From contig NZ_CP188319.1 in NCBI RefSeq assembly GCF_050033475.1, positions 620,001 through 684,000 of the forward strand: a stretch of 64,000 bases of DNA. Direction: 5' to 3'. The notes beneath the pieces were generated by a model that ran no database searches, was not told the DNA's origin, and was given only the letters and a program-made list of their open reading frames with translations. Positions 11,701 to 23,003 of this stretch are shown here, in pieces (positions within the stretch are counted from its first letter, which is position 1; the number at the start of each line of letters is the position of its first letter). The stretch is from Cetobacterium sp050033475. Lineage in GTDB: Bacteria; Fusobacteriota; Fusobacteriia; Fusobacteriales; Fusobacteriaceae. The position numbers were made by a program, and so were the translations under genes.

Positions 11701-13894
11701 GGTAAAACACCCAAGTATAGCGGGACAATTTATTTATAAATTTGGATTTAGTAATACTGGATCAGCGGCAGCAACAAATATAATTTTAACAGATGGATTA
11801 CCAGATACTGTGGAAGTTGTTGGAACATCATCAACTTGGTATCCAGTAGGATGGAGTACAGCAAAGGATATAACCAATGCCAACGATGGTTGGGAAGTAA
11901 TATCTGATGAAGTTAATTTAAATATTACCAATGATGGAATTAGAAATACAGTTAATTTCACAATAACAACAATTCCAGGAAATACACCTGAAAGTACTGC
12001 AGGAGGGGAACTTTGGGTTTATGTAAGACCTAAGGTTGGAGTAACCAATGGAACAATAATACCTAATATAGGTATATTCCAATATACCTATGGAGGAAAT
12101 ACAATAACAGATCAATATACAAGCCAATCATATTATACAGTGGCAGGTGGAAGTGCTGTGGTAACTAAGAGCATAGGAACCACTGTGGAACCAGGAGCCT
12201 TTGTTTATATCTTTGATATTGTAAGTACAGGAAGTGGAGCGGCGAGAGATATTGGAATTTTAGATACTTTACCAACAGGAATTATTCCTACTTTAAATTA
12301 TGCTGTATGGACTAAGCCTAATGGAACTCAAGTTAACTTAACCAATGCAGACGATGGAACAGAAACAAATGATTCAAATATCTATGGATATAATTTAGTA
12401 AATGGAAAATTATATTTTGTGGTTAATACTTTAAATTCTGGAGAAACTGGAAGATTGGCAATTAGAGTAAAACCAACTCCACCTTTAAAGGCTGGAGATA
12501 CTGTAACCAATAAGGCTAGTTATAATTTCTCCGATGGAACTTACACTCAATACTTAGAAACTAACCCAGTTTCTTATACAATACCATCTCCTGCCAATGT
12601 GGAGATTGTGAAATCTATAAATACCACAGCGGTACCAGGGGAATTTGAGTATGCATTTAAGATAAAAAATAGTTCAGGAATGTCCAGCCCAGGAGTTGTA
12701 TTAACAGATATACTTCCAAGTAATATATCTCCAAGGGGAACAGATGTTAAATGGGCACCATTTGGATATACAACATATAAATGGGTGACCATGGCAGATG
12801 ATGGACCAGAAGTAATATCCAATGAAATTAACTTTAAGTTAGTTAATGGAGTTGCAACATTAAATGTTCTTAATGAAGTTCCAGGAAATGTAACAAGTAC
12901 TACTTTGGATGGAGAGTTAGTAATTCCAGTTAAGGTAAATACAGGGGTTACTCCAGGAACAATAATATCAAATAGTGGTACTTATACATATAATAATAGA
13001 TATGAAAATATTACTAAAACTACAAATACGGCAAATTATACTGTGCCATTATCTGGAACAGTGGCGAATATAGGAGTAAATAAAACAATTGAAACTGTGG
13101 ACGCAGCAACAAATACATATAGATATGTATTTACAATTAATAACACAGGTGGAGCTGGAAGTAACTTTATACTAACAGATGGATTACCAGCCCCAGTTCA
13201 AGTTCAGGGAACGACAGCAACATGGCAACCATTTGGAGCTAGCACTTCTGTGGATTTAACAGTGGCAGATGATGGAGCTGAGGCAAATGCCAATACATCA
13301 ATGTTAAAGATAGTACAAAATGCATTGACCTTCAATTTATCTTCTGTTCCAGCCAATGGAGCTAATGGAGTATTAAAAATTACAGTTAAAGTTACATCAG
13401 GAGTGACAACAGGAACAGTATTAAGCAATACAGCTCTATTCTCTTACTTTAATGGATTACAGAATATAGCTGTAACAGCAACTAATACTGCAAGTTATAC
13501 AGTACAGGGTGGAACAGCTGTACTTACATTACAAAAACTTCAGGCAATAGATGCCAATAATGACAACGTACCAGATGGAGCTTATAGCACAACAGGTCAA
13601 CAGGCAAATCCTGGAGCGAAGATATTCTATAAATTAGTTGTGACTAATACAGGAACAGGAGCAGCTACTAATGTGGTTGTAAATGATAGTACAGCAAACT
13701 TTACAACAATGTCCTATGGAGATGGAAATGTAGGAGCTACAGGAAAACCATCTTGGAGAATAGGAACAGGAACCTTTACAGAAATAGGAACTAAGCCAGC
13801 TTCTGGAGCCACTGGACAGATACAGTTGACAATACCTAATTTAGGGGCAGGACAAGTGGCTGAAATATATTACAATGTAAAAGTAGATCAATAG
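5792..13894 (+). CDS. Giant DUF11 repeat surface protein (2700 aa)
   Basis: The ATG at 5792 has an AAAGGAGGAT site, and the first ~22 residues are a signal peptide (hydrophobic core, then VFGAPAPG). The rest is almost entirely repeats. One module (~160 aa) is DUF11-like, running from VAVTK.I.NN through ITDTLPTTVTAQG to NYTVPTPFN. Two related ~125-aa modules each carry a calcium-type loop such as DTNGDGIRQAGETT; I count nine such loops. Modules A, B and C recur as three tandem units of ~409 residues. Further DUF11 modules follow to the end, with a last, divergent module opening with LQKLQAIDANNDNVPD. The end reads VAEIYYNVKVDQ and resembles the C-terminus of the gene at 2-1567. It is Thr/Ala/Asn-rich, has no sortase signal, and is followed by a strong terminator. 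It is probably a long surface fibre; the function is unknown. Confidence 0.85.
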   Translation: MLKYLVRLLMTLFFLLGTTVFGAPAPGSSSIGTQATITYTDTNGQNVTVTSNTVVFTVNTVRGVSVTPTTANYSARAGQNVSFPVTITNTGNVADTYKVYTANDSALPNIIFTVDTNGNGVLDAGESTVIPAYGVTPSIASGASLKLIVTGTIPTTAVNGTILSSIVHARSNTDSGAISWSENRFTIADVANVIVNKTAVNTGVANQLAFDLQLTNSAAVASGLVTITDTLPTNATVVGTTASWTPAGQTVAKNITYADDGAEPNSNEVTLKVVNGVLTFTHTAMPANSTIGGVLRVVMSYTGLTGGTKIENRASYTYNNGTTTVGPFSTATAVYAVPETTAAVEISTEVTLTAFAGDYITVPQIVLNRGNVAASYNLTVENTTYVTNPVFYVDTNGDGIHQSNETTVITNTGTLNPGQSIRIIMKGLVGGGTPVGTNTFRIYARATTGTVSDWSDITLNVLQAGTVVTIGPDTTVATSAGQTITIPQTIANLGNTSESFILSLSDTSKLQNVSYIVDTNGDGIRQAGETTQITAPLFVSAGGTAKIFLVATVPTGTTGSLVERLYVTSQSNLNAKDWSDITINTTTPAAVAVTKAIKNNTFPGVFDYSLKITNPTGNTASALVITDTLPTTVTAQGTDAKWYPFGEGTNYKWVSYADNGPEITSNDVSFKLLSGVATLSYLGNVPANVTSTSLGGELIISVKVNSGVAYGTVIANTANFTYNNGVTTGVTGTSNTVNYTVPTPFNGVNLANDLTINAANGEQVVIPQSITNKTGAAATYSLSMDSTTALTNVKYYLDANGDGIRQYNENTEIVGGQTSSVGAGGMLYFFIVGNATSTTASQYTFKVYAVSNVSTSDYDFSTITLNIGLPGVLVDVAPEITQSTYQGATITIAQTITNKTATADTYALSLSGTAVFSSYQFILDTNGDGIRQAGETTVVTTTSSVAANNGTYKFFLVGTLRTDLQATETFRIMVKSTTNNLAVDWSGVTLNVSSTPPAAVAVTKSIINNTFPGVFDYSLKITNTSATEGTALVITDTLPTTVTAQGTDAKWYPFGNSSYKWASYADNGPEITSNDISFKLISGVATLSYLGNVPANTTSTSIGGELVITVKVNSGVAYGTVIANTANFTYNNGIAAGTTGTSNTVNYTVPTPFNAVDLSTDLTINAAVGETLTIPQTILNKTTSAASYKLSIENTTLLQNVKYYVDTNGDGIRQYTETTEIVNGITPSIAQNQSLKIFVVGKVDSTLGAGQQVTKIFAVSQTNVGDYDFSTITLNLGLAGNVINLTPDVTVSTSQGAQVVIAQSLINKSATADTYTLSIAEGNPFASYQFILDTNGDGVLQAGETTVVTTTPSVAGNNGTYKFFLVGTLRTGLQATETFKIFARSTTNNASVDWSTVTLNVAAGATANVAVTKSIINNSFPGVFDYSLKITNSGGAPGTGLIITDNLPGTVTAQGDSAKWYPFGWNSFKWVTYADNGPEVISDDVAFKLVNGQAVLTVYANVPANTTAASQGGELIISVKVNSNVAYGTVIGNQAQFIYNNGATGVTGSSNLANYTVPTPFNAVDLASEKTLNVSPGEVVSIPQTLTNKTASATSYNLSLDNTNVLTNLKYYVDTNGDGIRQATENTEIVGGITPSVAGNNGTLKFFVVGTVNGSIGQSLVKLYATSSSNISDYDWSEFIFNIAQAGVLVDLAPETSLTVAQGANVIIPQTITNKSSVQDSYMLSITGENLFESYGFVIDDNGDGSKGYQETTPITTTPAIPPNGIFKFFLVGKLRSDLPASTGFRIYAKSVSNSNSIDWSGVGLTVTAQVNRANLNVVQSIGTTVVPGAYVYVFDLTNTSTTTAATAIEVQAQLPSGVIPDTTFGVWTPPGGSATNVDIGDTGVDIQPGTAFIVRANGELTFKLDNLPVGGTGRLVLRVRPTGGLASGTVLQMTGSYTYNDGVGNAAGNTNTTYYTIPDRALVSVSKTAVKHPSIAGQFIYKFGFSNTGSAAATNIILTDGLPDTVEVVGTSSTWYPVGWSTAKDITNANDGWEVISDEVNLNITNDGIRNTVNFTITTIPGNTPESTAGGELWVYVRPKVGVTNGTIIPNIGIFQYTYGGNTITDQYTSQSYYTVAGGSAVVTKSIGTTVEPGAFVYIFDIVSTGSGAARDIGILDTLPTGIIPTLNYAVWTKPNGTQVNLTNADDGTETNDSNIYGYNLVNGKLYFVVNTLNSGETGRLAIRVKPTPPLKAGDTVTNKASYNFSDGTYTQYLETNPVSYTIPSPANVEIVKSINTTAVPGEFEYAFKIKNSSGMSSPGVVLTDILPSNISPRGTDVKWAPFGYTTYKWVTMADDGPEVISNEINFKLVNGVATLNVLNEVPGNVTSTTLDGELVIPVKVNTGVTPGTIISNSGTYTYNNRYENITKTTNTANYTVPLSGTVANIGVNKTIETVDAATNTYRYVFTINNTGGAGSNFILTDGLPAPVQVQGTTATWQPFGASTSVDLTVADDGAEANANTSMLKIVQNALTFNLSSVPANGANGVLKITVKVTSGVTTGTVLSNTALFSYFNGLQNIAVTATNTASYTVQGGTAVLTLQKLQAIDANNDNVPDGAYSTTGQQANPGAKIFYKLVVTNTGTGAATNVVVNDSTANFTTMSYGDGNVGATGKPSWRIGTGTFTEIGTKPASGATGQIQLTIPNLGAGQVAEIYYNVKVDQ
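7562..8788 (+). repeat. Super-repeat unit 1 (1227 bp) inside the giant DUF11 gene
   Basis: The first of three tandem in-frame units encodes one DUF11 module followed by two calcium-loop modules. The start is set at the VAVTK motif. A 47-nt exact match at 7661-7707 recurs exactly 1227 bp downstream at 8888-8934. Confidence 0.85.
8789..10015 (+). repeat. Super-repeat unit 2 (1227 bp)
   Basis: The second unit keeps the same 1227-bp (409-codon) period as units 1 and 3. It is closest to unit 1 in the DUF11 module, where long nearly identical DNA stretches are visible (8820-9250 against 7593-8023). Confidence 0.85.
10016..11236 (+). repeat. Super-repeat unit 3 (1221 bp, more diverged)
   Basis: The third unit has the same module order but more substitutions, for example DNLPGTVTAQGDSAKW. 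It ends two codons short, where a different DUF11 module (NLNVVQSIG) begins. The corresponding ITD motif lies 1227 bp after that of unit 2. Confidence 0.8.
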
Positions 13895-13902
13895 GAATAT
13901 TA

Positions 13903-13936
13903 AAAAAGGGCAGTGGAAATTTTCCACTGCCTTTTT
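13903..13936 (+). terminator. Intrinsic terminator after the DUF11 operon
   Basis: An 11-bp stem (GGCAGTGGAAA with TTTCCACTGCC) is followed at once by a T tract, 9 bp after the stop codon of the giant gene. Confidence 0.9.
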
Positions 13937-13975
13937 CTATAAAAAAATAATTTTTAAAATAAATTAAAAATATTG

Positions 13976-14004
13976 TTGACAGGAAATTGTATTTGTGATA
14001 TCAT
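13976..14004 (+). promoter_or_regulatory. rRNA operon promoter, copy 1
   Basis: A perfect -35 TTGACA (13976-13981) stands 17 bp before a -10 TATCAT (13999-14004) in an A/T-rich upstream context. This is about 110 bp ahead of the 16S gene. The second rRNA operon has the same arrangement although the surrounding bases differ. Confidence 0.8.
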
Positions 14005-14055
14005 AATTTTTGTCAGCAGGAAAAGCTGATGTGAAAAAAGAAGGACATTAACAAC

Positions 14056-14068
14056 AGAATAGATAAGA
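14056..14068 (+). other. 16S processing stem, 5' arm (operon 1)
   Basis: This 13-nt arm is exactly complementary to 15646-15658 just after the 16S gene. The two would pair to form the RNase III-type processing stem of the pre-16S transcript. This is inferred from complementarity. Confidence 0.7.
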
Positions 14069-14116
14069 TAGTCAATTAGTTATGCATTAACAACATAACG
14101 GTGTAAATAAAAATTT

Positions 14117-15632
<1,516 letters not shown>

Positions 15633-15692
15633 AAGGAGACACTAGTCTTATCTATTCTATTGATGATGTTCTTCATCATCATTTGGACATTG

Positions 15693-15707
15693 GAAACTAT
15701 ATAGTAG
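15693..15707 (+). other. 23S processing stem, 5' arm (operon 1)
   Basis: This 15-nt arm in the 16S-23S spacer is exactly complementary to 18705-18719 just after the 23S gene, as expected for the pre-23S RNase III stem. The 152-nt spacer contains no tRNA gene. Confidence 0.75.
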
Positions 15708-15784
15708 ATATTGAGAGATACAATAAATCAACTAATAAACTCTAGTTTTAGAGATTGTTAGTCTGTCAAAATAAAAGAAACATA

Positions 15785-18699
<2,915 letters not shown>

Positions 18700-18744
18700 A
18701 AATACTACTATATAGTTTCAAGTGTTCAAAACATTTGAATATTG

Positions 18745-18860
18745 ATTGGCAACAATGGCTACGAGGGTACACCCAGTAACATACCGAACCTGGAAGTTAA
18801 GCTCGTAAACGTCGAAAGTACTTGGGGGGCAGCCCCCTGGGAGGATAGAAAGTTGCCAAT
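18745..18860 (+). rRNA. rrf: 5S ribosomal RNA, copy 1
   Basis: The gene is about 116 nt, with terminal helix ATTGGCAAC/GTTGCCAAT and the ACACCCAGTAACATACCGAAC loop. It is immediately followed by eight T residues, so the terminal helix may also work as the operon's terminator. Confidence 0.93.
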
Positions 18861-18880
18861 CTTTTTTTTAAAGATATAGT
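18853..18880 (+). promoter_or_regulatory. Candidate efflux-operon promoter overlapping the 5S 3' end
   Basis: TTGCCA (18853-18858), inside the 3' strand of the 5S terminal helix, lies 16 bp before TATAGT (18875-18880). Only 51 bp separate 5S from the efflux gene, so there is little other room for a promoter. The second rRNA copy has the same TTGCCA but no matching -10. This is inference from sequence only. Confidence 0.45.
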
Positions 18881-18895
18881 TTACTGGGAAACTAT
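18876..18895. promoter_or_regulatory. Candidate MarR-type operator (inverted repeat)
   Basis: ATAGTTT and AAACTAT are perfect 7-bp inverted arms separated by six bases. The repeat overlaps the proposed -10 element and lies 17 bp before the first efflux gene. Its size suits a MarR dimer, and a MarR gene ends this operon. Confidence 0.5.
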
Positions 18896-18911
18896 TTTAA
18901 GAGGTGATAGA

Positions 18912-19979
18912 ATGGATTATAAGAAAAAAGGAAAGTTGATTTACCTGGGTATAGTTGCAGCTTTTATATTTATCTTTATGGCTGTGGTGCTGATGGAAAG
19001 AAATATTCCCTACTCCTCTAGAGCCTTTGTTGAATATAAAATAGCTCCTGTATTTAGTAAGGTTTCTGGAACCATAGATAAAATCTATGTAAAAAATGGT
19101 GATCTTGTAAGGGAAAATGATCTATTATTTTCCTTGGATAGGGGAATCTATGAGGCCCAATATGAAAGTGCCTTGGGAACCTATGAAAAGGTTGAAAGTT
19201 CTCTAAGAGGATTGGATGAGGATATTAAAACCACAGAGGATACCATAGAGAAAAATAGAATTATTTACGAAAGAGATATGAAGGATTTTGAAAAATATAC
19301 AAAGCTATATAGAGGTGGCTATGTAACTGAGATTGATTATGAAAATTCCAAGGTTAAAATGTTACAATCGGAAAAAACCTTAAAATCCAGTGAAAACCAA
19401 CTTAAAAATGAGCTTATTAAAAAGGGTATGGATAGAGATCATAACCCTGAATTATTGGCAGCTAAGGGGGCTCTGGATAGAGCAAAATTGCAGTTGGAGT
19501 ATACGGAGGTAAAGGCTCCCATAGAGGGAACAGTGGTAATGGATCAACTATATCCCAACAGCGTAATTAAAGAGGGAAGTACTGTATTTTATCTTAGGGA
19601 TAGTAATGACATGAGAGTGGAAGTTAATCTCAGAGAGAAAAATATAGTTTCCATAAAGGAAGGAAGAAAGGCCTTGGTGCTCTTCGATGGAATACCAGAC
19701 ACCATCTACGAGGGGACTGTGGAAAACATGGACAAGATTTTAGCCGATGGATACAACAGTTCTAATACCTTGGTCAATATTCCTCAAGATAATAGATGGG
19801 TTAGAGATGCGGGGAAGGTTCGAGTATCTATTAGAATGACTCCCAATCAAAACCTAGAATCACTGGTAAGTGGTTCAAAGGCCTCTGTAATACTCCTTTC
19901 CCCAAGTGGGAACCCCATCTATGATTTCTTTGCTAAGGTTTGGTTAAATGTTATAAAGGTGTTTAACTATGTATACTAA
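18912..19979 (+). CDS. HlyD/EmrA-AaeA family membrane fusion protein (efflux adaptor)
   Basis: This 355-aa protein is the periplasmic adaptor of a proton-driven efflux pump. Residues 8-28 form a single membrane anchor. A first half-lipoyl segment lies around 45-77, a long coiled-coil hairpin around 78-195, and the second half-lipoyl begins at VKAPIEGTVVMDQ near 195. A beta-barrel domain follows (MRVEVNLREKNIVSIKEG). The ATG at 18912 has an AGGTGAT site. It overlaps the next gene by 11 bp, so the two are translationally linked. Its DUF2955 partner suggests an AaeAB-like system for aromatic acids or similar weak acids. The substrate is inferred and not shown by the sequence. Confidence 0.88.
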   Translation: MDYKKKGKLIYLGIVAAFIFIFMAVVLMERNIPYSSRAFVEYKIAPVFSKVSGTIDKIYVKNGDLVRENDLLFSLDRGIYEAQYESALGTYEKVESSLRGLDEDIKTTEDTIEKNRIIYERDMKDFEKYTKLYRGGYVTEIDYENSKVKMLQSEKTLKSSENQLKNELIKKGMDRDHNPELLAAKGALDRAKLQLEYTEVKAPIEGTVVMDQLYPNSVIKEGSTVFYLRDSNDMRVEVNLREKNIVSIKEGRKALVLFDGIPDTIYEGTVENMDKILADGYNSSNTLVNIPQDNRWVRDAGKVRVSIRMTPNQNLESLVSGSKASVILLSPSGNPIYDFFAKVWLNVIKVFNYVY

Positions 19980-21012
19980 TGAAGATAAAACCTGGGATAT
20001 TTTAAGGGTAACCATTGGAGTTTCCATAGGGCTAATGATTAGTAAGTATACAACCATGGCATTTAATTTCCAGGTGCCTACAATGGCAGCTAGTTTGGTA
20101 TTGGGTACTGATAAAGTCACTGTAAAAAAGGTCATAAAGAGCTACTGGTGGCTGGTTGGTTTTGCTGCTCTGGGACTTCTCTGTGGGGAGGTTTTCAGAA
20201 ATAACAAACCGGCCATGGCAGTGGTTACCTTTGGATTTATTTTTACAGCCTTTTTCTTTACCCATATAAATCCAAATGGAATAAGAAGTGCAGTACTGGG
20301 TTATTCCTTTACTACGGTTTATGCCACATATACAGATAAAAATGTGGAGACTATGGTGGGAGACTTGGTAATAGTTGTTATTATAGGTGGTCTATTGGGA
20401 TGGGCCATGTTAACAATTTTTCCTAAAAAAATAGAAAATAAAAAGATCCCTGTGGGAGTAAAACCTCAAAGGGAGCATATACATAAAAATATAACTAATA
20501 CATTATTGGTTTCTATAATAATATTTTTAATTTGGGGTTCATTTATGATTTTTAATATTAGGGGAGCTTTCTTTGCCTATGCAACCTTGGCAGGAATATA
20601 TGGAAATTTATCCTTGGAAAAAATTCATAAATTATCTCCATTGAATATAGCCATTCACGTATGTGGATGTTTTATAGCTATAGTCTTTTCATTTCTAATG
20701 GATGGACGAAGTTTAGCCCCAGCAGTGTTCTTCATGGGACTGATGCTACTGTTTTATCCAATAGTCTATATGGGTGTTTATGGGGATAGTCCTAAAAAAA
20801 GAGCTTTTTTTATGGGACTGGTTAGGGCTATAATATTACCTATAGCTCTCTATATGACTCCTGATGGAGATATTGTGCAACAGGCATCGGCAAGAGCTAT
20901 TCAAATTTCTCTTATGGTCATGGGATCCATGGTTATAACTAGAATTTTGCTCAAATTGCAGGAGGTTAATAGTAATGGAAAGAATACCGGTAATAATAGG
21001 GAAAATCAGTAA
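19969..21012 (+). CDS. DUF2955/FUSC-like inner-membrane efflux permease
   Basis: This 347-aa protein is highly hydrophobic with about ten predicted membrane segments in two clusters (roughly residues 13-160 and 180-330). The N-terminal segment WDILRVTIGVSIGLMI...FNFQVPTMAASLVLG is characteristic of the DUF2955 family, related to the AaeB/FUSC aromatic acid exporters. It would act as the pump with the adjacent HlyD-type adaptor. The ATG at 19969 lies inside the end of the adaptor gene. Its own last 38 bp overlap the MarR regulator gene. Substrate is unknown. Confidence 0.8.
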   Translation: MYTNEDKTWDILRVTIGVSIGLMISKYTTMAFNFQVPTMAASLVLGTDKVTVKKVIKSYWWLVGFAALGLLCGEVFRNNKPAMAVVTFGFIFTAFFFTHINPNGIRSAVLGYSFTTVYATYTDKNVETMVGDLVIVVIIGGLLGWAMLTIFPKKIENKKIPVGVKPQREHIHKNITNTLLVSIIIFLIWGSFMIFNIRGAFFAYATLAGIYGNLSLEKIHKLSPLNIAIHVCGCFIAIVFSFLMDGRSLAPAVFFMGLMLLFYPIVYMGVYGDSPKKRAFFMGLVRAIILPIALYMTPDGDIVQQASARAIQISLMVMGSMVITRILLKLQEVNSNGKNTGNNRENQ

Positions 21013-21376
21013 ATATCAGAGAAGATATATAGATGAAAAATTATCTGAAACAGGATTGGCAGGAGCTCAGGGAATTATCTTGGCCAAATTGGATATATTG
21101 GGAATGATGACTCCTAAGGAAATAGCAGGATTGGGAATAGTTGAAAAGGCTGCTGTGGCCAAGGTTCTAAAAAAATTATATGAACTTAAATATATAGATA
21201 AGGAATTTTCTGGTTTAGATGGCCGTAGCTATAGGGTTAAATTGACATCTAAGGGATTGGATATGGCCAGTAGAGTAAAAAAATATGTGGTGGAATTGGA
21301 GGAAAGATATAAAACAATTCTTTCTCCAGAGACCATTGAGGAACTCCTAAGATTAGAAGAGGAGCTAATAAAATAA
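20975..21376 (+). CDS. MarR-family transcriptional regulator
   Basis: This 133-aa protein has a typical MarR winged helix. The recognition region is MTPKEIAGLGIVEKAAVAKVLKKLYELKYIDK and the wing is FSGLDGRSYRVKLTSKG, followed by a dimerisation helix. The ATG at 20975 has AGGAGG nine bases upstream, inside the permease gene. It probably represses its own efflux operon and is released by a phenolic or other ligand. The inverted repeat at 18876-18895 is the obvious candidate operator. That pairing is inferred. Confidence 0.88.
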   Translation: MERIPVIIGKISKYQRRYIDEKLSETGLAGAQGIILAKLDILGMMTPKEIAGLGIVEKAAVAKVLKKLYELKYIDKEFSGLDGRSYRVKLTSKGLDMASRVKKYVVELEERYKTILSPETIEELLRLEEELIK

Positions 21377-21388
21377 ATAATATAAGTA

Positions 21389-21420
21389 AAAGACCTCGGG
21401 GGATAACCGAGGTCTTTTTA
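21389..21420. terminator. Bidirectional terminator between marR and gadB
   Basis: The stem AAGACCTCGG/CCGAGGTCTT has A-rich and T-rich flanks, so it can terminate the efflux operon on the plus strand and gadB on the minus strand. Confidence 0.85.
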
Positions 21421-21477
21421 GTGTGTTTATGTAAATAAATAATATAAATAAATAAGGATATATATTTAAAAATGGAA

Positions 21478-22920
21478 TTAGTGAGTGAATCCAGCTGGGA
21501 TTCTTTTTCCATTCTCGTCAACTTGTGGTTTATGTTGTACTATGTGAGCTTTATCTAAGTCATTCATGGCTGCTTTCATATCTTTTAATAGTAAAGACAT
21601 TTGTTCCATACTTTGGTCAGCTCTTACAACTATTCTCATTATTGATAAATTTGTAAAATTGTCTGGTAATGGATAAGCAGCAACTTGCCAACCATTATAT
21701 CTCATTCTATCTGATAGATCATATAGATCCCATTTTCTATCTGGGCAATCTTTTAAAGTCCAACAAACAATAGGAATATTTTTACCATCATTTAAAATCT
21801 CAAATCCAAGTTCTTCTAATCCATCTTTTAAGAACAATCCAACATCTCTTGTTCTTTCATGAACAGCTTTATATCCTTCAAATCCCCATCTTACAAAGTT
21901 GTAATATTGAGCCCAAATTTGGCTTCCTGATCTAGAGAAGTTAATTTGGAATGTAGGTTCGAAGGCTCCTAAATATGCTACTTTGAATATTAATTCCTCA
22001 GGTAGATATTCTTTATCTCTCCATAATACCCAACCGATACCTGGATAAACTAAACCATATTTATGTCCTGAAGTAGAGATTGAAACTACGTTTTTAAGTC
22101 TGAAGTCCCAAACTAATTCTGGATTAACAAATGGTAGGTATAACCCTCCTGATGCAGCATCTACGTGGATAGGTACTGATAATTTAGCTGTTTTATTATA
22201 GTTTTCAACTTCTCTGTCTAGGGCAACAACGTCGTCGAAGGTACCAGTATAAGTAATACCCATAATAGGGACAATACCGATTGTATATTCATCACAAAGC
22301 TCCACAGCTTTTTTAGCATTCATTGTTAAATCTTTTAAATCTGTCATTGGAACAGTTCTCATTTCAACATCCCAATATACACAGAATTTTTCCCAAACAA
22401 CTTGATATCCTGAACTGATTACAAGGTTTGGTTTTTTAGCGTTGATATCAATTCCAGCAGCGGCGGCTCTTTTTCTCCATCTGAATTTCATAGCCATTCC
22501 ACCAAGCATACATGCCTCTGAAGAACCAACTGTAGATGTACCCATATAGGATTCATCCTTAGGTGTATTCCAAAGGTCAGCTATGATGTTAACACATCTT
22601 TTCTCAACCTCTGTAGTTTGAGGATACTCAGCTTTATCAATGGCATTGGTAGCCATGGTATCCATCATAATTTTTTGTGCTTCAGGCTCCATATATGTTT
22701 GTACGAAGGTACACATGTTGTATCTTGGATTTCCATCATGCATAATTTCATCTGATACTAATTGATATGCAATTTTAGGGTCCATTGCATGTTGACCGAT
22801 TTCTGTTCTAGGTAATACTACATCACTTTCAGCACTACCGAAAATAGGTGTAGATGAAGTGTCAGGTTTAAAAACATATTTTTTTTCATCTTTTTCATTG
22901 GTTTCTCTACTGTGTAGCAT
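21478..22920 (-). CDS. gadB: Glutamate decarboxylase (PLP-dependent)
   Basis: This 480-aa cytosolic enzyme converts glutamate to GABA and CO2, consuming a proton. It aligns along its length with E. coli GadB (466 aa). HVDAASGG (252-259) and SISTSGHKYG place the PLP lysine at K287; TVGSSEACMLGGMAMKFRW and INFSRSGSQ are also conserved. The C-terminus ends GFTH. In GadB a histidine near the C-terminus takes part in pH-dependent autoinhibition, so H480 may do the same (inference). The ATG at 22920 follows AGGAGGTAATAGA. It lies 83 bp downstream of glsA on the same strand, likely as one operon, and diverges from gadC. Confidence 0.96.
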   Translation of the reverse strand: MLHSRETNEKDEKKYVFKPDTSSTPIFGSAESDVVLPRTEIGQHAMDPKIAYQLVSDEIMHDGNPRYNMCTFVQTYMEPEAQKIMMDTMATNAIDKAEYPQTTEVEKRCVNIIADLWNTPKDESYMGTSTVGSSEACMLGGMAMKFRWRKRAAAAGIDINAKKPNLVISSGYQVVWEKFCVYWDVEMRTVPMTDLKDLTMNAKKAVELCDEYTIGIVPIMGITYTGTFDDVVALDREVENYNKTAKLSVPIHVDAASGGLYLPFVNPELVWDFRLKNVVSISTSGHKYGLVYPGIGWVLWRDKEYLPEELIFKVAYLGAFEPTFQINFSRSGSQIWAQYYNFVRWGFEGYKAVHERTRDVGLFLKDGLEELGFEILNDGKNIPIVCWTLKDCPDRKWDLYDLSDRMRYNGWQVAAYPLPDNFTNLSIMRIVVRADQSMEQMSLLLKDMKAAMNDLDKAHIVQHKPQVDENGKRIPAGFTH

Positions 22921-23003
22921 TCTATTACCTCCTAAATTTATTTCACTTTACTATTCATAGGATGGATAAATTTTCCTTTAAAAATGTAAAATAATTTTCT
23001 AAA

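Noticed and set aside
5792..13894. Tandem repeats as a CRISPR array or satellite DNA
   Set aside because: The repeats are long, in frame and protein-coding, with diverged copies. There are no short identical repeats with unique spacers anywhere in the window.
15633..15784. tRNA gene in the 16S-23S spacer
   Set aside because: The 152-nt spacer shows the processing-stem arms and a short GATGATG...CATCATC hairpin but no cloverleaf, TTCRA loop or CCA end.
18861..18911. Riboswitch in the efflux leader
   Set aside because: The region is only 51 bp and contains just one short inverted repeat, which is better explained as a repressor operator.
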